Shown here in pieces: positions 53,479 through 64,000 of a DNA stretch of 64,000 nt (within the stretch, counting starts at the first letter, position 1; each line of letters begins with the position of its first letter). A model generated the notes under the pieces. The model was not told where the DNA came from. It saw nothing but the letters and a program-made list of their open reading frames with translations, and searched no databases. The stretch lies in assembly GCA_963575745.1 (NCBI GenBank), contig CAUYUJ010010513.1, positions 1 through 64,000 on the forward strand, read 5' to 3'. A program made the position numbers and the translations under genes. Source of the DNA: Prorocentrum cordatum. Lineage: Eukaryota > Sar > Dinophyceae > Prorocentrales > Prorocentraceae.

Positions 53479-53656
53479 CGTAACGTTTTGTCGACCCCGT
53501 TTCCCCTTGTCCCCATCCCCATCAGCACCTCAGTTGGGGATGTACCCCTCGAAACCCGAAGGACACGGCCTACATCCCTGTTTAGGGGGGGGTAACGGCC
53601 AGTGGGACCAAGGCCAAGCCCATCGGGATAAGAAGTCATGGGTCGGTTAGACGATA
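53479..53656 (+). repeat. MITE-like family E, copy 3
   Basis: Diverged ends CGTAACGTTTTGTCGACCCC and, on the right, GTCGGTTAGACGATACT. Interior TTGGGGATGTACCCCTCGAA, ACCCGAAGGACACGGCCTAC and GGCCAGTGGGACCAAG match the element at 58310-58498. Confidence 0.7.
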
Positions 53657-53679
53657 CTCCGTTTCTTTTCGTCGCTCGC

Positions 53680-53865
53680 GTGTGTCTGTGTGTGTGAGAG
53701 AGTGTGTGTGTGTGTGAGTGTGTGTGTGTGTGTTTGTGTTTGTGTCTGTGTGTGTGTGTCTTTGTCTGTGTCTGTGTTTGTTTGTGTGTGTGTGTCTTTG
53801 TCTGTGTCTGTGTCTGTGTGTGTGTGAGAGAGTGCATGTGTGTGTGTGTGTGTGTCTGCTCGTGT
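53680..53865. repeat. (GT)n array with CTGTGT variants
   Basis: About 185 bases of GTGT with TCTGTG and GAGAGA interruptions. Confidence 0.95.
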
Positions 53866-54084
53866 GTGTCTCCAGCTTTCTTGTAGCATCGGCCCCTGCC
53901 GAGCCCGCGCGGGGGGACATGGCGCGCCGCCTGCCGGCCTTCCTCGGGGCGGCGCTCTGGGCGGCGGTGCTGGCGCCCCCCCTCCCGTGCCCACGGGCGG
54001 TCTCCGACTGCCCGCAGCCCCTCGCTTAGGACCCGCCCTTTGCCTCGCCTCGCCTCGCCAGGAAGTCGTCCTCCCCCTCGTTGT

Positions 54085-54215
54085 CGCCCTCCTCCTCCTC
54101 CTCCTCCTCCTCCTCCTCCTCCGCCACCTCCGCCTCCTCCGCCTCCTCCTCCTCCTCCTCCTCCTCCTCCTCCTCCTCCTCCTCCTCCTCCTCCTCCTCC
54201 CCCTCCTCCTTCCCT
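54085..54215. repeat. (CTC)n tract
   Basis: About 130 bases of CTC/CCT. Confidence 0.95.
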
Positions 54216-54388
54216 CTCCTTCTCAGGGGGGGGAGGGGGCAGGAGGGGGGAAGGGTGTCCGCGGCTCGGTCGGTCCGGCCGCGTCGCAGTCGGTTGCGTT
54301 CGGTCGGCCACGGCGTCGTGGCCGCGTCGCTGCGCTTCCCCTCCCCTCTACTCTCCCCCTGGGGTCCTCTCCCCCCCCCCACACCCTC

Positions 54389-54493
54389 AGTATCGTTTAA
54401 CCAGTCCCCATTCCCATCCCCATCTGGGGGGGGTGCATCGGCCAGTGGGGGCCAGGCCGCGCCGCTGGGGACGGGGATCGGTTACACGATACT
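54389..54493 (+). repeat. MITE-like family E, copy 2 (internal deletion)
   Basis: Ends AGTATCGTTTAACCAGTCCC and GGGGACGGGGATCGGTTACA then CGATACT. Interior reduced to TGCATCGGCCAGTGGGGGCC. About 105 bases against about 189 for the full copy. Confidence 0.8.
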
Positions 54494-55324
54494 CACACCC
54501 GAGTCCCCATCGTGTGGATGGTCGAGGAGGGGTCGGGGGGGGGGAAGGAGAAAATGGGGAAGCGAGGGGGGAGCGGAGGAGGGGAGGTGTTCGGAATATG
54601 CACGCGCTTGGCATGCTGCGGCAGGCGAGCGCCGAGCGGAAAGCAAAAGCAGTGGCAAACGACGGACGACGGCGGCGGCGGCGACGGTGAGGGCGAGGGC
54701 AACGGAGACGGCGGCGGAAGCGGCGGCGCGCGCGGACGGCGGACGGCGGACGACGGACGCCGCACGACGGATGACGGCGACCACCACGAAGGCGACGCTC
54801 ACAGTGGAGTTTTGGGCCGTTTTTGGGCTTTTTGGGAGCCTCTCGTGACTCCGTGCCGCCGCGGCTGGACGGCCTCGAAGTCGTGGTCCGAAGCTGCTCC
54901 AGTAGAGGTATGCGCGCGCACGACGATGTCGAGAAAGCATGATGAAGGAAGGCGCGGGCAGGGCCGCCTACGAGCCGATTCGATGCGGCTCGACTCACTG
55001 GCATCGGCCAGGGCCAGCGGGAGCTCGGCGCGGCGATCCGATCTCGGTCCCATTCGGGACACCTCGCAGAGGGTCGGACCCGCTTCCGATCCGTCGGCTG
55101 CGCGTGAGGGTGGCCTTCTTCTGCCGCGGTGGCCCCTTCTGGTGCGGGCCCACGGGGGTGCTCCGGCGCTGGCCTGCTATGCAAGCTTGGGCCCGGGCCG
55201 CGCCCCAAAGGTCACGCTTGCCCACGGGTGCCCTTGCTGTGGCACCGCTGGGACGGGTGCATGCTTCTCCGCGAGGCCGGCGCCCGGAAGTCTGGGCCAC
55301 CTGGGAGCATCCTGGATCACTTGG
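54494..55324. other. GC-rich stretch with (GGC/GAC)n patch, no gene recognised
   Basis: A GGCGGC/GACGGACG patch lies at about 54660-54785. Open frames on both strands (for example 54512-55381 +) are long but Gly/Arg/Ala-biased, without domains. Confidence 0.4.
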
Positions 55325-55446
55325 CATCGCTCGGACGTGTGCATTTTTCCTTCGGCGAGGACCATCGAGGAGCATCCTTGATCATTTGGCGACAAAGCCA
55401 CGCAAGAAACCAAAACAAAACACAGGAAATGGACGTCCGAGCGATG
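55325..55446 (+). repeat. MITE-like family C, copy 3
   Basis: Ends CATCGCTCGGACGTGTGCAT and GACGTCCGAGCGATG, interior GGCGAGGACCATCGAGGAGC. A further partial right end (GGAGTGGACGTCAGAGCGAC) follows at about 55500-55523. Confidence 0.88.
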
Positions 55447-55689
55447 GCGAGATCATCTGGCGAGGCGAACAAAAACGTATGATACCGACACATGCACGGG
55501 GAGTGGACGTCAGAGCGACGGCAAGTTGTGTGCAGCCAAATCCGATCCGATTCCGCGATTCGATCCAGCTCAGGCCTGGAAAAGGGGATGGAGGCAGTTG
55601 GCGACAGGCGGGTGAGCGGAGGGGAGGCGAGGGGAGGGGCGCGTCACCCACGACAGGCGACAGAGCCATCCGTGAGCAAGCGCTACCGC

Positions 55690-55825
55690 CTGGAGGACCT
55701 CCTCCTCCTCCTCCTCCTCCTCCTACTCCTCTTTCTCCTCCTACGAACCTCCTCCTACGAACCTTCTCCTCCTCCAACTCCTCCTCCTCCTCGTCCTCCT
55801 CCTCCTCCTCCTCCTCCTCCTCTAG
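55690..55825. repeat. (CTC)n/(CCT)n tract
   Basis: About 130 bases with two CCTACGAACCT interruptions. Confidence 0.93.
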
Positions 55826-56099
55826 TGGGGACGCGCACCAAGAAACCAGATGCTTTTCGTCAGGATACCTTGGGTTTCTTTATTCCGCGCGCGCGGTGAT
55901 TCCGCGTCTAGGGTGCTCCGGGTTCCTTCTAGGTTGCAACTCGCGCGAGGGTTTTCAGGGCTTGGTTTTTTGTGAGTTTCTTGCGGCCGCGTCCGCACTG
56001 AACGATCACCCTCCGGTCCCTCCTCGCTCCAACTGCCCCCTCCTGCTAGTACCCTCTCCTGTGCTCCTCCGTGTCCTCCCTCTCGGAGCGGGAGGGAGA

Positions 56100-56335
56100 G
56101 AGGGAGGGGGGGAGGAGGAGGAGGGGAATGAGGAGGAGGAGTAGGAGGTAGGAGGAGGAGGAGGAGGGGAATGAGGAGGAGGAGTAGGAGGTAGGAGGTA
56201 GGAGGAGGAGGAGAGGAGGAGGAGGAGGAGGAGGAGGGAGGAGGGGAGGAGGAGGAGGAGGAGGAGGAGGGAGGAGGAGGAGAGATAATAATAATAATAA
56301 TAAGCAGGAGGAGGAGGAGGAGGAGGAGGAGGAGG
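56100..56335. repeat. (GGA)n tract with AATGAGG units
   Basis: Includes a repeated GGAATGAGGAGGAGTAGGAG block and an (AAT)n patch at 56285-56303. Confidence 0.93.
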
Positions 56336-56349
56336 ATAGTAATACGAAT

Positions 56350-57260
<911 letters not shown>

Positions 57261-57411
57261 GCGACTAATATTTATAATTATAATAACAATACGAATGGCA
57301 GTACTCATAAGAAGTAATACTACTACTAAGAATACCATGGCACATTCAAATATTCATACGAATGGTAAGAATACGCATAATCATAACAAACATATAAGAC
57401 TCATGACAAGA

Positions 57412-57470
57412 AGAGGAGGAGGAGGAGGAGGAGGAGGAGGAGGAGGAGGAGGAGGAGGAGGAGGAGGAGA
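57412..57470. repeat. (GGA)n microsatellite
   Basis: About 58 bases of GGA. Confidence 0.95.
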
Positions 57471-57629
57471 GCGTTGATGTTGTGGGGTGGCCTAACGTCA
57501 GGGAGATGATACGAGGGGTCTTTGCCCCCAGAGCGGGGGGCCTTCGCCCGCTCCACCGCCACGCGATGGATAGGGGAGGGCCCTTCCCCTTCCTCCTCCC
57601 CTTCCTCCTCCTCCTCCTTTTTGTTGTTC

Positions 57630-57790
57630 TCTCTCTCTCTCTCCCCCTCTCGCTCTCCTTCCATCTCCCTCTCCCTCTCTCTCTCTCCCTTTCTCGCTCC
57701 CTCTCCCTATCCTTCCCTCTCTCTCTCTCTTTCTCGCTCGCTCTCGCTCTCTCTCGTTTTGTCTCTCTCTCTCTCTCTCGCTCTCTCGTC
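57630..57790. repeat. (CT)n tract
   Basis: About 160 bases of CTCTCT with TCGCTC and CCCTCT variants. Confidence 0.93.
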
Positions 57791-57904
57791 CTCCGCGGCC
57801 CCAGCACCATACCCGTTTTTTTGGGTCAGGTGTCCACCGTGGCCGGGCGCGTTGGCTGGATGCCCAAAAACTCATCGCCAGTGTCGTGTCCATCGAGGGT
57901 CAAG

Positions 57905-58020
57905 GCGGGCGTGTCCCTCTACACGAGGAGTAGTCAAAAATGGCCTAAAAAATAGTATGGGGACGACTTTTCGATTTGTTTCGTATTCTTGACTATTTGT
58001 GGTGTGTTTTTACTTCTTCC
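57905..58020 (+). repeat. MITE-like family A, copy c (3' end diverged)
   Basis: Begins GCGGGCGTGTCCCTCTACAC then GAGGAGTAGTCAAAAATGG. ATGGGGACGAC and CTTGACTATTTGTGG follow. The right terminus is not convincing. Confidence 0.6.
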
Positions 58021-58148
58021 TCTGAGTCGAGGGTTTCTCTTGACACCCCGACGGGGGGCGACAGCCCGCCCAGGTGCTGGCGACAAGACACGTCCCGAAG
58101 AAGAGTGGCCCGGGGAGGAGGAAGGAGGGAGCGGGAGATCAGCATTAA

Positions 58149-58301
58149 GTCGGGCCTGTCCCTCTACAGGAGGAATATTGCCAAATAGTCAAACAATAGT
58201 CAGGGGACAATTTGTTGACCACTTTTGAGCATTTGAGGGGTATTTTTGGTGCATTTTTTTATTCTTCGTCCAAAATCCATCTGTGGGGGGACAGGCCCGA
58301 C
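58149..58301 (+). repeat. MITE-like family A, copy d
   Basis: The best-preserved copy: GTCGGGCCTGTCCCTCTACA then GGAGGAATATTG at the left, and CTGTGGGGGGACAGGCCCGA C at the right. 153 bases. TTAA precedes and CTAAG follows. Nine bases further on begins the family-E copy at 58310. Confidence 0.9.
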
Positions 58302-58309
58302 CTAAGATC

Positions 58310-58498
58310 AGTATCGTTTAACCGATCCCCATCCCCATGCTCATCCCCTTCGAGACCCCCATCAAACTACATCCCCAGTTGGGGATAGGCCCCTCGAAAC
58401 CTGAAGGATACGGCCTTTTCCCCATCTATCTAGGGGGGTACATCGGCCAGTGGGGCCCAGCCCACGCTGATGGGGATGGGGATCGGTTAAGCGATGCT
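58310..58498 (+). repeat. MITE-like family E, copy 1 (full)
   Basis: Ends AGTATCGTTTAACCGATCCC and the inverse of AGCATCGCTTAACCGATCCC. The inverted repeats continue about 30 bases (CCATCCCCAT). Interior TTGGGGATAGGCCCCTCGAA and ACATCGGCCAGTGGGGCCCA. 189 bases. Diverged copies lie at 54389 and 53479. Confidence 0.88.
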
Positions 58499-60159
58499 CA
58501 GGAGAGAACGGGAAGGCGGGGAGGAGACGGGCGCGCGGCGGGGGGGCAGGCCTTGCGTACCAACCGCTGGCGGGCCTCGCCCCCGAGGCGCCCTGGCGTC
58601 TCGACCACGAACAGCGCGAGACGATCGCCAGGGCAGCGCGCGTGTCTGTCGCGCTCGGCCGCGCGTGCCGCCTCACCGGGTCTGCGGGCTGCGCTGCCTA
58701 CGACGTGCTCTGCCGGCGGGTGGCGCACGGTTGCGTCCAGCCAGTGCCCCCCCCGCCCCCTCGAAATGTTCGATGTCGAGGATGGTGCGCTCCAGGAGGT
58801 CGGCGCCCGGCAGGTCACCTGGCCGCCGCTGGCGCTGGCGGCCCCAAGTGGGCACCTCCTGCAGGGGCTCGTGGTGGAGCCACCGCTCCGTCAGGCCGGC
58901 CATGGCGGCATCGTCGAGCCTGCCGTGGCGCACCGCCACTCCGCCCCCCTGGGGTGCAGATGGCGGCGTGGGCGCCCCCTTTTCGTCCAGTGGGGGCAAG
59001 CAGGCAGCCGCGGCCAGGCCGTCCCCGCGGTTCCTGTTCTCGCAGACGGCAGTGGCGGTGACCAGTTCTGCCCGCGCACACTAGCTTGAATGATGTACAC
59101 TGCAACTTCATAACAGTGCACATATGTGAAAATACTTCCTTTCTTCCTCCTCTCTCTCTCTCTCCTCCTCCCTGGAAGTCTACTCTCCTCTGCCTCTACC
59201 TCCTCTTCCTCCTATACCTCCGCCCTCCCTCAACCTCGCAGTTCTGCCCGCGCGCATTCGTGCCACCAGACAAAGACCCGTGCGCGGAGCGCCGACGACC
59301 AGTGATCGTCTTGCGCGCCGGGTCGCTCGCGTACAGCAGAAAGGCCGCCGCGTCGGGCCTTCCAGCGCTCAGCAGCAAGGCTCGCTCAGGCTCGGGCAAA
59401 CGCCGCCCCACGGCCTTGCGGATGTTATATTGCACGAGTTTCACGAGCTTGCTTTGCTTAACTGGGTTCTGGAGGGCTTCGAAGAACGAGGCCCCGGCCG
59501 CTGGGTCGGCTCCGTGGATCCGCAGCTCTGCGCGCAGCCCGGTGAGCGTCTGCTCCAGGTCTGTCACCGCCTCGAGCAGCTCGCTTGCGGTCCTGCCTGC
59601 GTCATTAGCCACACACTCCAAGGCGAATGCCCAGCCCACCCCAAAGGCGGCCGCCTGGCGGGTGGACGCCCACTGCACGCCAGCCCCGCCCTCCTTGTGC
59701 AAGAGGCCCAGGATCAGGGAAACGTAAGACTCGAGCAAGCCAGAACTAGGGTTTGCCGACTTTTTTTGACGAGCGCGTCCTGGATTTTGACGGTCCCGTT
59801 TTCGTGGGATGTCTGCAACGGGAGCCCGCGTCAAATTTCATATTGGGTGCCGTCATATTTTTTGCTGGCCCCCGTCAGGCCAACCCGAGTCCCCCGTACC
59901 CGAGCCTTACGTCTCCCCGACAGGACCTCCCGGCTCAGCGGGTCGAAGCCCCCGTCCGCCAGCTGCTCCCGGCAGCAGGCGAGCGAGTTGTCGTGGCGCC
60001 GCGTCTCCGGGCCCGTCGCCAGGGCTGCCTGCAGGGCGTGCTGTCTGGCGGCCCCCGCGTACATGCTGAGCAAGCTGCCGGACGCTTGCCTCCGTCAGCC
60101 GTGCCCAGCCAGCGGCTGGAGCGCCTGCTGGAGAGCGCCGAGCCTGTTCCTGGTGTTGC

Positions 60160-60312
60160 GTCAGGCCTGTCCCTCTACAGGAGGAATATTCCACAACAGT
60201 CAAAACATAGTCTGGGGACGATGTTTTGAGTAATTTGGGGCCTTCTGTGAATATTTTTGTTGTCTAATTTTACCTTTCGTCCAAAATCCCCCCTGTATGG
60301 GGACAGGCCCGA
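60160..60312 (+). repeat. MITE-like family A, copy e, inside the LINE-B reverse transcriptase
   Basis: GTCAGGCCTGTCCCTCTACA then GGAGGAATATTC at the left, CTGTATGGGGACAGGCCCGA at the right. 153 bases. The host frame resumes on the far side with thumb-region sequence, so the element inserted into (or is spliced from) RT coding sequence. Confidence 0.88.
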
Positions 60313-60565
60313 GCAAAATCCTGGTGGGGCAGCCGCCTGCCTGGTCCCCGCGCGCCCTCGAGTGCGCGCCCAGTACCGGTAGCGCTGCCACGAAGCGTCG
60401 GCGCAGCCCTGGCGTCAGCCCCCCGCGCCAGCCAGGGCCCACACCAAGGTGCTGGTCGGGTATGACTCCAGGCCGCAGGGGGCCAGCGCCTGCTCCAGGA
60501 GCTCGAGCGCCTGCGCGGCTGGCGGCTTGCGCCCCTGGCACCACGATGTGCGTGTCATCCAAGTA

Positions 60566-60653
60566 GGAGGAGGAGGAGGAGGAGGAGGAGGAGGAGGAGG
60601 AGGAGGAGGAGGAGGAGGAGGAGGAGGAGGAGGAGGAGGAGGAGGAGGAGGAG
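60566..60653. repeat. (GGA)n, in frame as poly-Ser beside YLDD
   Basis: 88 bases of pure GGA on plus, (TCC)n on the LINE-B strand. Read in frame this gives about 29 Ser codons, immediately N-terminal to the Tyr of YLDD and after GARVP. Confidence 0.95.
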
Positions 60654-62139
60654 GGCACCCTGGCGCCTGGGTCGAGGGCGCTGAGACGGTTGAGGAGTGC
60701 CAGCGCTAGCGAGTCGCCCTGGTCAAGGCCGCGGGTGCTCTCAGCCTGCTCGAAGCTGCCGGCCGCGTCGCGCCAGAGGTGGGTGGCGGGACCTCGTGTA
60801 CCCCGCGTCCACCACTCGAGCGGCCTCCAGCACGTGCTCCGCCATGGCTTCCATGGTGGGCCCGCGCTCCAGTCTGTGGAGGGCGGCCCTCGTGCCCACC
60901 TCGATGAACTCGTCGTTCGGTCTCCGCGCCGCTTGCGCCTGCAGTTGCTTCTAGACCACATTCGCCCCGTTGACGCGCCCCACGCCGTGCTGGTGGGGCC
61001 GGCCGCCGCGTGGAGCCTGGCCTAGCCGTCGGAGGGTGAGGATCGGTCGGACCTCGCCAGCGCCATGGTCCACGACAACGAGCTGGCCAGCCTGGAGGGC
61101 TTGCAGCATCGTCTCATGCACGTCACCGAAGGTCAGTTTCCAACAGTCCACGCCTCCGACTCGAGGACCCTCGGTTTCGGCTGTGCAAGAAAAGAGGTGC
61201 TCCAAGCGGATGGTAAGCAGGCCTGCGGCCGTCAAGCGCGGGGGTCGCCGCAGGAGCTTGGCGACATCATCGCAGACCGGAAGGACCAGACTCCTCAGCA
61301 GGTTGACCTACGGAAGCCTCGCTGCTCTGGGTCGTCTCGCGCCTTTGCCGCCGCCGAGGCTCCCAGGACGGCGGCGCGGGTCATGACGAGGGCCCCGTGA
61401 AAGCTGTCGGGGATTTGGACGAATGCCCGCGTGCCCACCCGGACGACCGCATCCTTCGGCAGACTTTCCGAACATGCGGTTCGGGATGTCCCGGCTGGGC
61501 TGTCTCACGCAGAGAGCAGTGGCGGAGGGTGGTCGGCGCACCCTGTCGGTTGTGGGTGTCGGTCGCCCTTTGCTGCTGCACCGCGGGCGAAAGCGGCTTG
61601 TGCAGCTTGAGCGTGCTCTTCGTTGGCTGCTCCAGTCAGCCTCCGGGTCTATGCATTCCCTGGTAAGGCATTGGGGAAGCACAGGTGACGCAGCGCCAAG
61701 GTCCGTGATCCTTGCTTCCTCACGTCGCGATTTTGATCCCATCGGATCCGAAAAGGATACCAGATCCCATGCAAGACGCTGGACGCGGTGCGGCCTTCTG
61801 GACGTCGATCGCCCACTGTTTTGTTCTACGTCGCCTGCTCTTCCTCTCTACCGGGTCGCCGTCGTCCCTTGCTCGCGCGGCGCCCTGCTGGACCGCCAGT
61901 CCGCCGCTTCCGGAAGCGTCCTGCGCCAGCATGACCTCGTCCCCGTCGTCGTTCTCGAGTTTTCCCTGGGCAGCGGCCAGCGCCGCCGCAGCCGGCGCAG
62001 CGCCGAAGTCCACGTCGACCTCCATTGCACGGGAGTTGGGGAAGAAGGCGAGGGGCGAGGGAGATGATACAGTACGGTGTACGTTGCCCCACTTTCCTCA
62101 CCTGTGCCCGAAGGCGTCCTTCGTGAAGCCTTTGCTTGA

Positions 62140-62335
62140 GGTCTCTGTCTCTCTTTTTTTTTTTTTTTCTCTCTCTCTCTCTGTCTCTCTCTCTCTCTCT
62201 TCTTGCTCTATCTCCTTCTCTCTCCCCTCCTCCCTCCTCTCCTCCCCTAGCCCCTCCCCCTTCCTTCACCTCTTCCTGCTCTTCCCTCCTCTCCCCTCCC
62301 GCTCGACCCTCCTCTGCCTTCGCGGGCAACGCAGG
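62140..62335. repeat. Poly-T / (CT)n tract
   Basis: About 15 T, then CTCTCTGTCTCT and C/T-rich sequence on plus. Confidence 0.9.
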
Positions 62336-62536
62336 AACAAGGGAGGGGGGCTGTAGTGTCAGGGGGCGACGCATCGACCCCCCCTCGCCCATTTTTATCG
62401 CCGATAGCCCGCGCCGCCCAGGAGCGTGTGGATTCGCTATCGGGGGCTCCTCGCCGAGTTTTCGGTGACGCCTCGCCGTGCAGGCTCGATGTTCCCCCCC
62501 CCTTCCCCGCTGAGAGCCGGTCCCCCCTGACGTTCC

Positions 62537-62689
62537 GTCGGGCACGTCCCTCTACAGGAGGAACAATTTAAAAAAAAGTTAAAAAATGGTCTGGGGACGA
62601 TTCTTGGAGTATATCTGAGCATTCTCGAATCTGTGTTGACTATGTTTTATTTCTCGTCCAAAGTCTGCCTGTTGGAGGACATGCCCGAC
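62537..62689 (+). repeat. MITE-like family A, copy f
   Basis: GTCGGGCACGTCCCTCTACA then GGAGGAACAAT at the left, CTGTTGGAGGACATGCCCGA C at the right. Internal GTCTGGGGACGATTCTTGGA and TCTCGTCCAAAGTCTGCC. Upstream of LINE-B on the minus strand. Confidence 0.88.
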
Positions 62690-62734
62690 CGAACCCTAAC
62701 GTCGCCCATCTTCCTCGCCTCCGTTGGAGGATTC

Positions 62735-63115
62735 ATATTTATATATATATATATAAAATGTATATAAAAATACAGGAAAACTAGTTCCCCAGAGGCCCAG
62801 ACCCTTTCTCCAGGTCCTGGTTTTCATCCGGGGTCCTGTCTGGGCGGTCCCTAGGCCTGGCGAGGGCCGCAGGACCCGAGAACGGCCACAGACTGTCCGC
62901 CGTTTTTGTCGGTCTGTTTGTTTTTGTTGTTGCTCTCTCTATATGTCTATTTTCATGTGCAGGTATATATATATATATATATATATATATGATTATATAT
63001 GTATATATAATCATATTTATATTCCAACATATACATGCGTACAAGTTTAGGTGTGTATATTTTTATATATATATATATACACAATTCGGTTTTACTCTCT
63101 CTATATATATATATA
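62735..63115. repeat. (TA)n arrays
   Basis: TA runs at about 62738-62770, 62964-63010 and 63060-63115, the only AT-dinucleotide cluster in the window. About 190 bases of ordinary sequence lie between the first two. Confidence 0.93.
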
Positions 63116-63655
63116 GAAAACAACGCGAACGTGTTTGGTGATCGGGCGTCGATGGTCGTTGCCCCTGTGTACGCAGTTCCCAGTTTGCGATTGCGTCTCA
63201 CATGACGGGGTATGCTTTGGAGTTCCAGGTCGGCTATGCCACACGTTTGCGGATAGAGGGAAGCAGCGCAATAGGATCGGATGGGAGGGAGGGATCGGAT
63301 GTCAGATATGGCCCGAGTGTACTTAGCTTGTCTTTTTCCTCCTCCCTCGTTCGAGGACATCATCACGTTCTCTCGACAATACAAGCCCGACCTGCTCCCA
63401 ACGCACACACCAATCAATGCAAATGGCCCGTCGAACGATCTCACCTGGGTCCGCCTGGCTGGTCGACACTCGAGCACCAGTACATCGACACAGCATGGCG
63501 TCGACATCCACAATCAGGACCTTCTCCTCCTCCGCCTCCTCCCTCCTCGTCATCGTCATCATCATGCCTCTTCTATTCTCTGTGAGCAAGCTCCTGCTGT
63601 CTCCGCAGCTTCTCTGCCCCAGTGCCCCCCGTCGGCCGCGCGTGCGGGCGCCTTA
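63116..63655. other. Intergenic stretch, no gene recognised
   Basis: Ordinary sequence. A TGTCTCCGCAG acceptor-like site at about 63599-63609 precedes the open frame that follows, so an intron could end there. Confidence 0.4.
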
Positions 63656-64000
63656 TGCAGGCGGTCGCACAAGCGGCTCTCCAGGGCGCTGGGGAGATTT
63701 TGTTCAGGGGGCTGCGGGCCGCGCTCTACGAGCGGCTCGTGGCTGCCCCCCTCTCTGTGCTTCAGGACCAGGGGCCTCCATCTCCTGCCTGGTCCATCCA
63801 GCAGGCGGACTCGTCCGAGGGTGAGGGGGCCTCCTGCCCTCTCCCTTCGGCGGGTTCCACCTGCCCCACCGTCTGCCTCGGGCTGGCGGTGGACCTGAGC
63901 GGCGGGGTCTCTCCCTGGCTGCTCAGCACGGTCGCCGCCCTCCTCTGGGTGACGGCCGCCTGCAGCGCCTGCGCGGGCTGCTGCCTCGGGCTGCTGGGCC
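63656..64000 (+). CDS. Hypothetical protein, partial at window edge
   Basis: From ATG 63656 an open frame of 115 codons runs off the window. It reads MQAVAQAALQGAGEILFRGL, then RAALYERLVAAPLSVLQDQG, an acidic Ser/Gly-rich linker, CPTVCLGLAVDLSGG, then a hydrophobic segment WLLSTVAALLWVTAACSACA (about residues 88-107) suggesting a membrane helix. The frame is open upstream for about 16 further codons, back to the acceptor-like site, so the start is uncertain. The layout (N-terminal helix, linker, membrane helix) resembles ORFs often seen near dinoflagellate retroelements, but I cannot assign a family. It is on the opposite strand to LINE-B. Confidence 0.35.

Larger units (their letters stand above)
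58500..62025 (-). pseudogene. LINE-B: decayed reverse transcriptase element
   Basis: Read downward from ATG 62025 (MEVDVDFGAAPAAAALAAAQ...). RT motifs follow in order: GEVRPILTLRRLG and HQHGVGRVNGANVV (61050-60960), a TAG, then DEFIEVGTRAALHRLE (about 60905), which is motif A with Gly where Asp is expected. RDAAGSFEQAESTRGLDQGD and SLALALL (about 60700) form motif B. YLDDTHIVVPG is motif C, with the YLDD codons at 60554-60565. A thumb-like LLSMYAGAARQHALQAAL (about 60050) and PEPERALLLSAGRPDAAAF (about 59380) follow. A C-terminal Cys/His block CLPPLDEKG / AHAAICTPGG / RHGRLDD (58990-58900) is split over two frames. The element is broken by frameshifts, the motif-A change, a family-A insertion at 60160-60312 and a serine-coding (TCC)n tract at 60566-60653. 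The endonuclease part is not recognised. Confidence 0.7.

Noticed and set aside
53921-54029. Plus-strand signal-peptide-like peptide MARRLPAFLGAALWAAVLAP
   Set aside because: Only about 36 codons, no following exon or acceptor evidence, and GC-rich sequence produces such peptides by chance.
57498-57893. Arg/Glu-rich minus frames
   Set aside because: Translation of the (CT)n tract.

Overview
This looks like nuclear DNA of a dinoflagellate. The strongest evidence is at 21420-21456 on the minus strand, where an intact dinoflagellate spliced-leader (DinoSL) sequence is followed directly by a 15-nt relict of a second leader. Supporting signs are coding regions of the FVSHSW membrane-protein type, several decayed LINE-type retroelements, very high GC in coding stretches, and an extraordinary load of microsatellites and small fold-back elements. 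The species cannot be named from the sequence. There is one 100-N assembly gap (24761-24860). I see no operon-like packing, rRNA, convincing tRNA or CRISPR array. More than half of the window is simple-sequence, minisatellite, satellite or fold-back repeat. Many long open frames exist only because (GGA)n, (GT)n or 12-bp minisatellites lack stop codons; these are not annotated as genes.

Layout. 0-6.8 kb: a CCACTGTCC minisatellite, (GGA)n tracts, fold-back elements and one decayed LINE endonuclease fragment (+). 6.8-11.2 kb: roughly 1-kb repeat blocks built of a 12-bp AAGAYGGCC-type minisatellite. 11.4-21.5 kb: the gene-bearing part, all on the minus strand. It holds a multi-pass FVSHSW protein, a small Cys-rich single-pass membrane protein, and a nearly full-length but broken LINE (LINE-A, 16.5-21.5 kb) whose 5' end carries the spliced leader. 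Each of the three has a coding-strand (TCC)n tract just upstream. 21.5-27.4 kb: minisatellites, more 1-kb-family repeats, a tyrosine-recombinase remnant, the gap, a (GAT)n tract and a 22-copy, about 98-bp satellite. 27.4-40 kb: fold-back/MITE-like elements and dispersed 140-250-bp repeats in mosaic arrangement, with no convincing gene. 41.6-43.5 kb: the 3' part of another decayed LINE (LINE-C, +). 44-58.5 kb: large (GT)n, (CTC)n and (ACT)n arrays, a 73-bp satellite and at least three MITE-like families. 58.5-62.0 kb: a third decayed retroelement (LINE-B, -). Its reverse transcriptase is split by a MITE-like element and carries a (TCC)n tract, encoding about 29 serines, directly against the catalytic YLDD. 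The window ends in an open frame of unknown function (+).

How the parts relate. The only intact-looking host genes are the FVSHSW protein and the Cys-rich membrane protein. The rest records retroposition: LINE messages are trans-spliced, copied back, then broken by nonsense codons, frameshifts, microsatellite growth and MITE insertion. The most interesting signal is the LINE with a double leader, which implies at least two rounds of trans-splicing of one mobile lineage. Next are six same-orientation copies of a roughly 153-bp inverted-repeat element (family A here), plus families B, C, D and E. Family names A-E and LINE-A/B/C are labels used only in this annotation.
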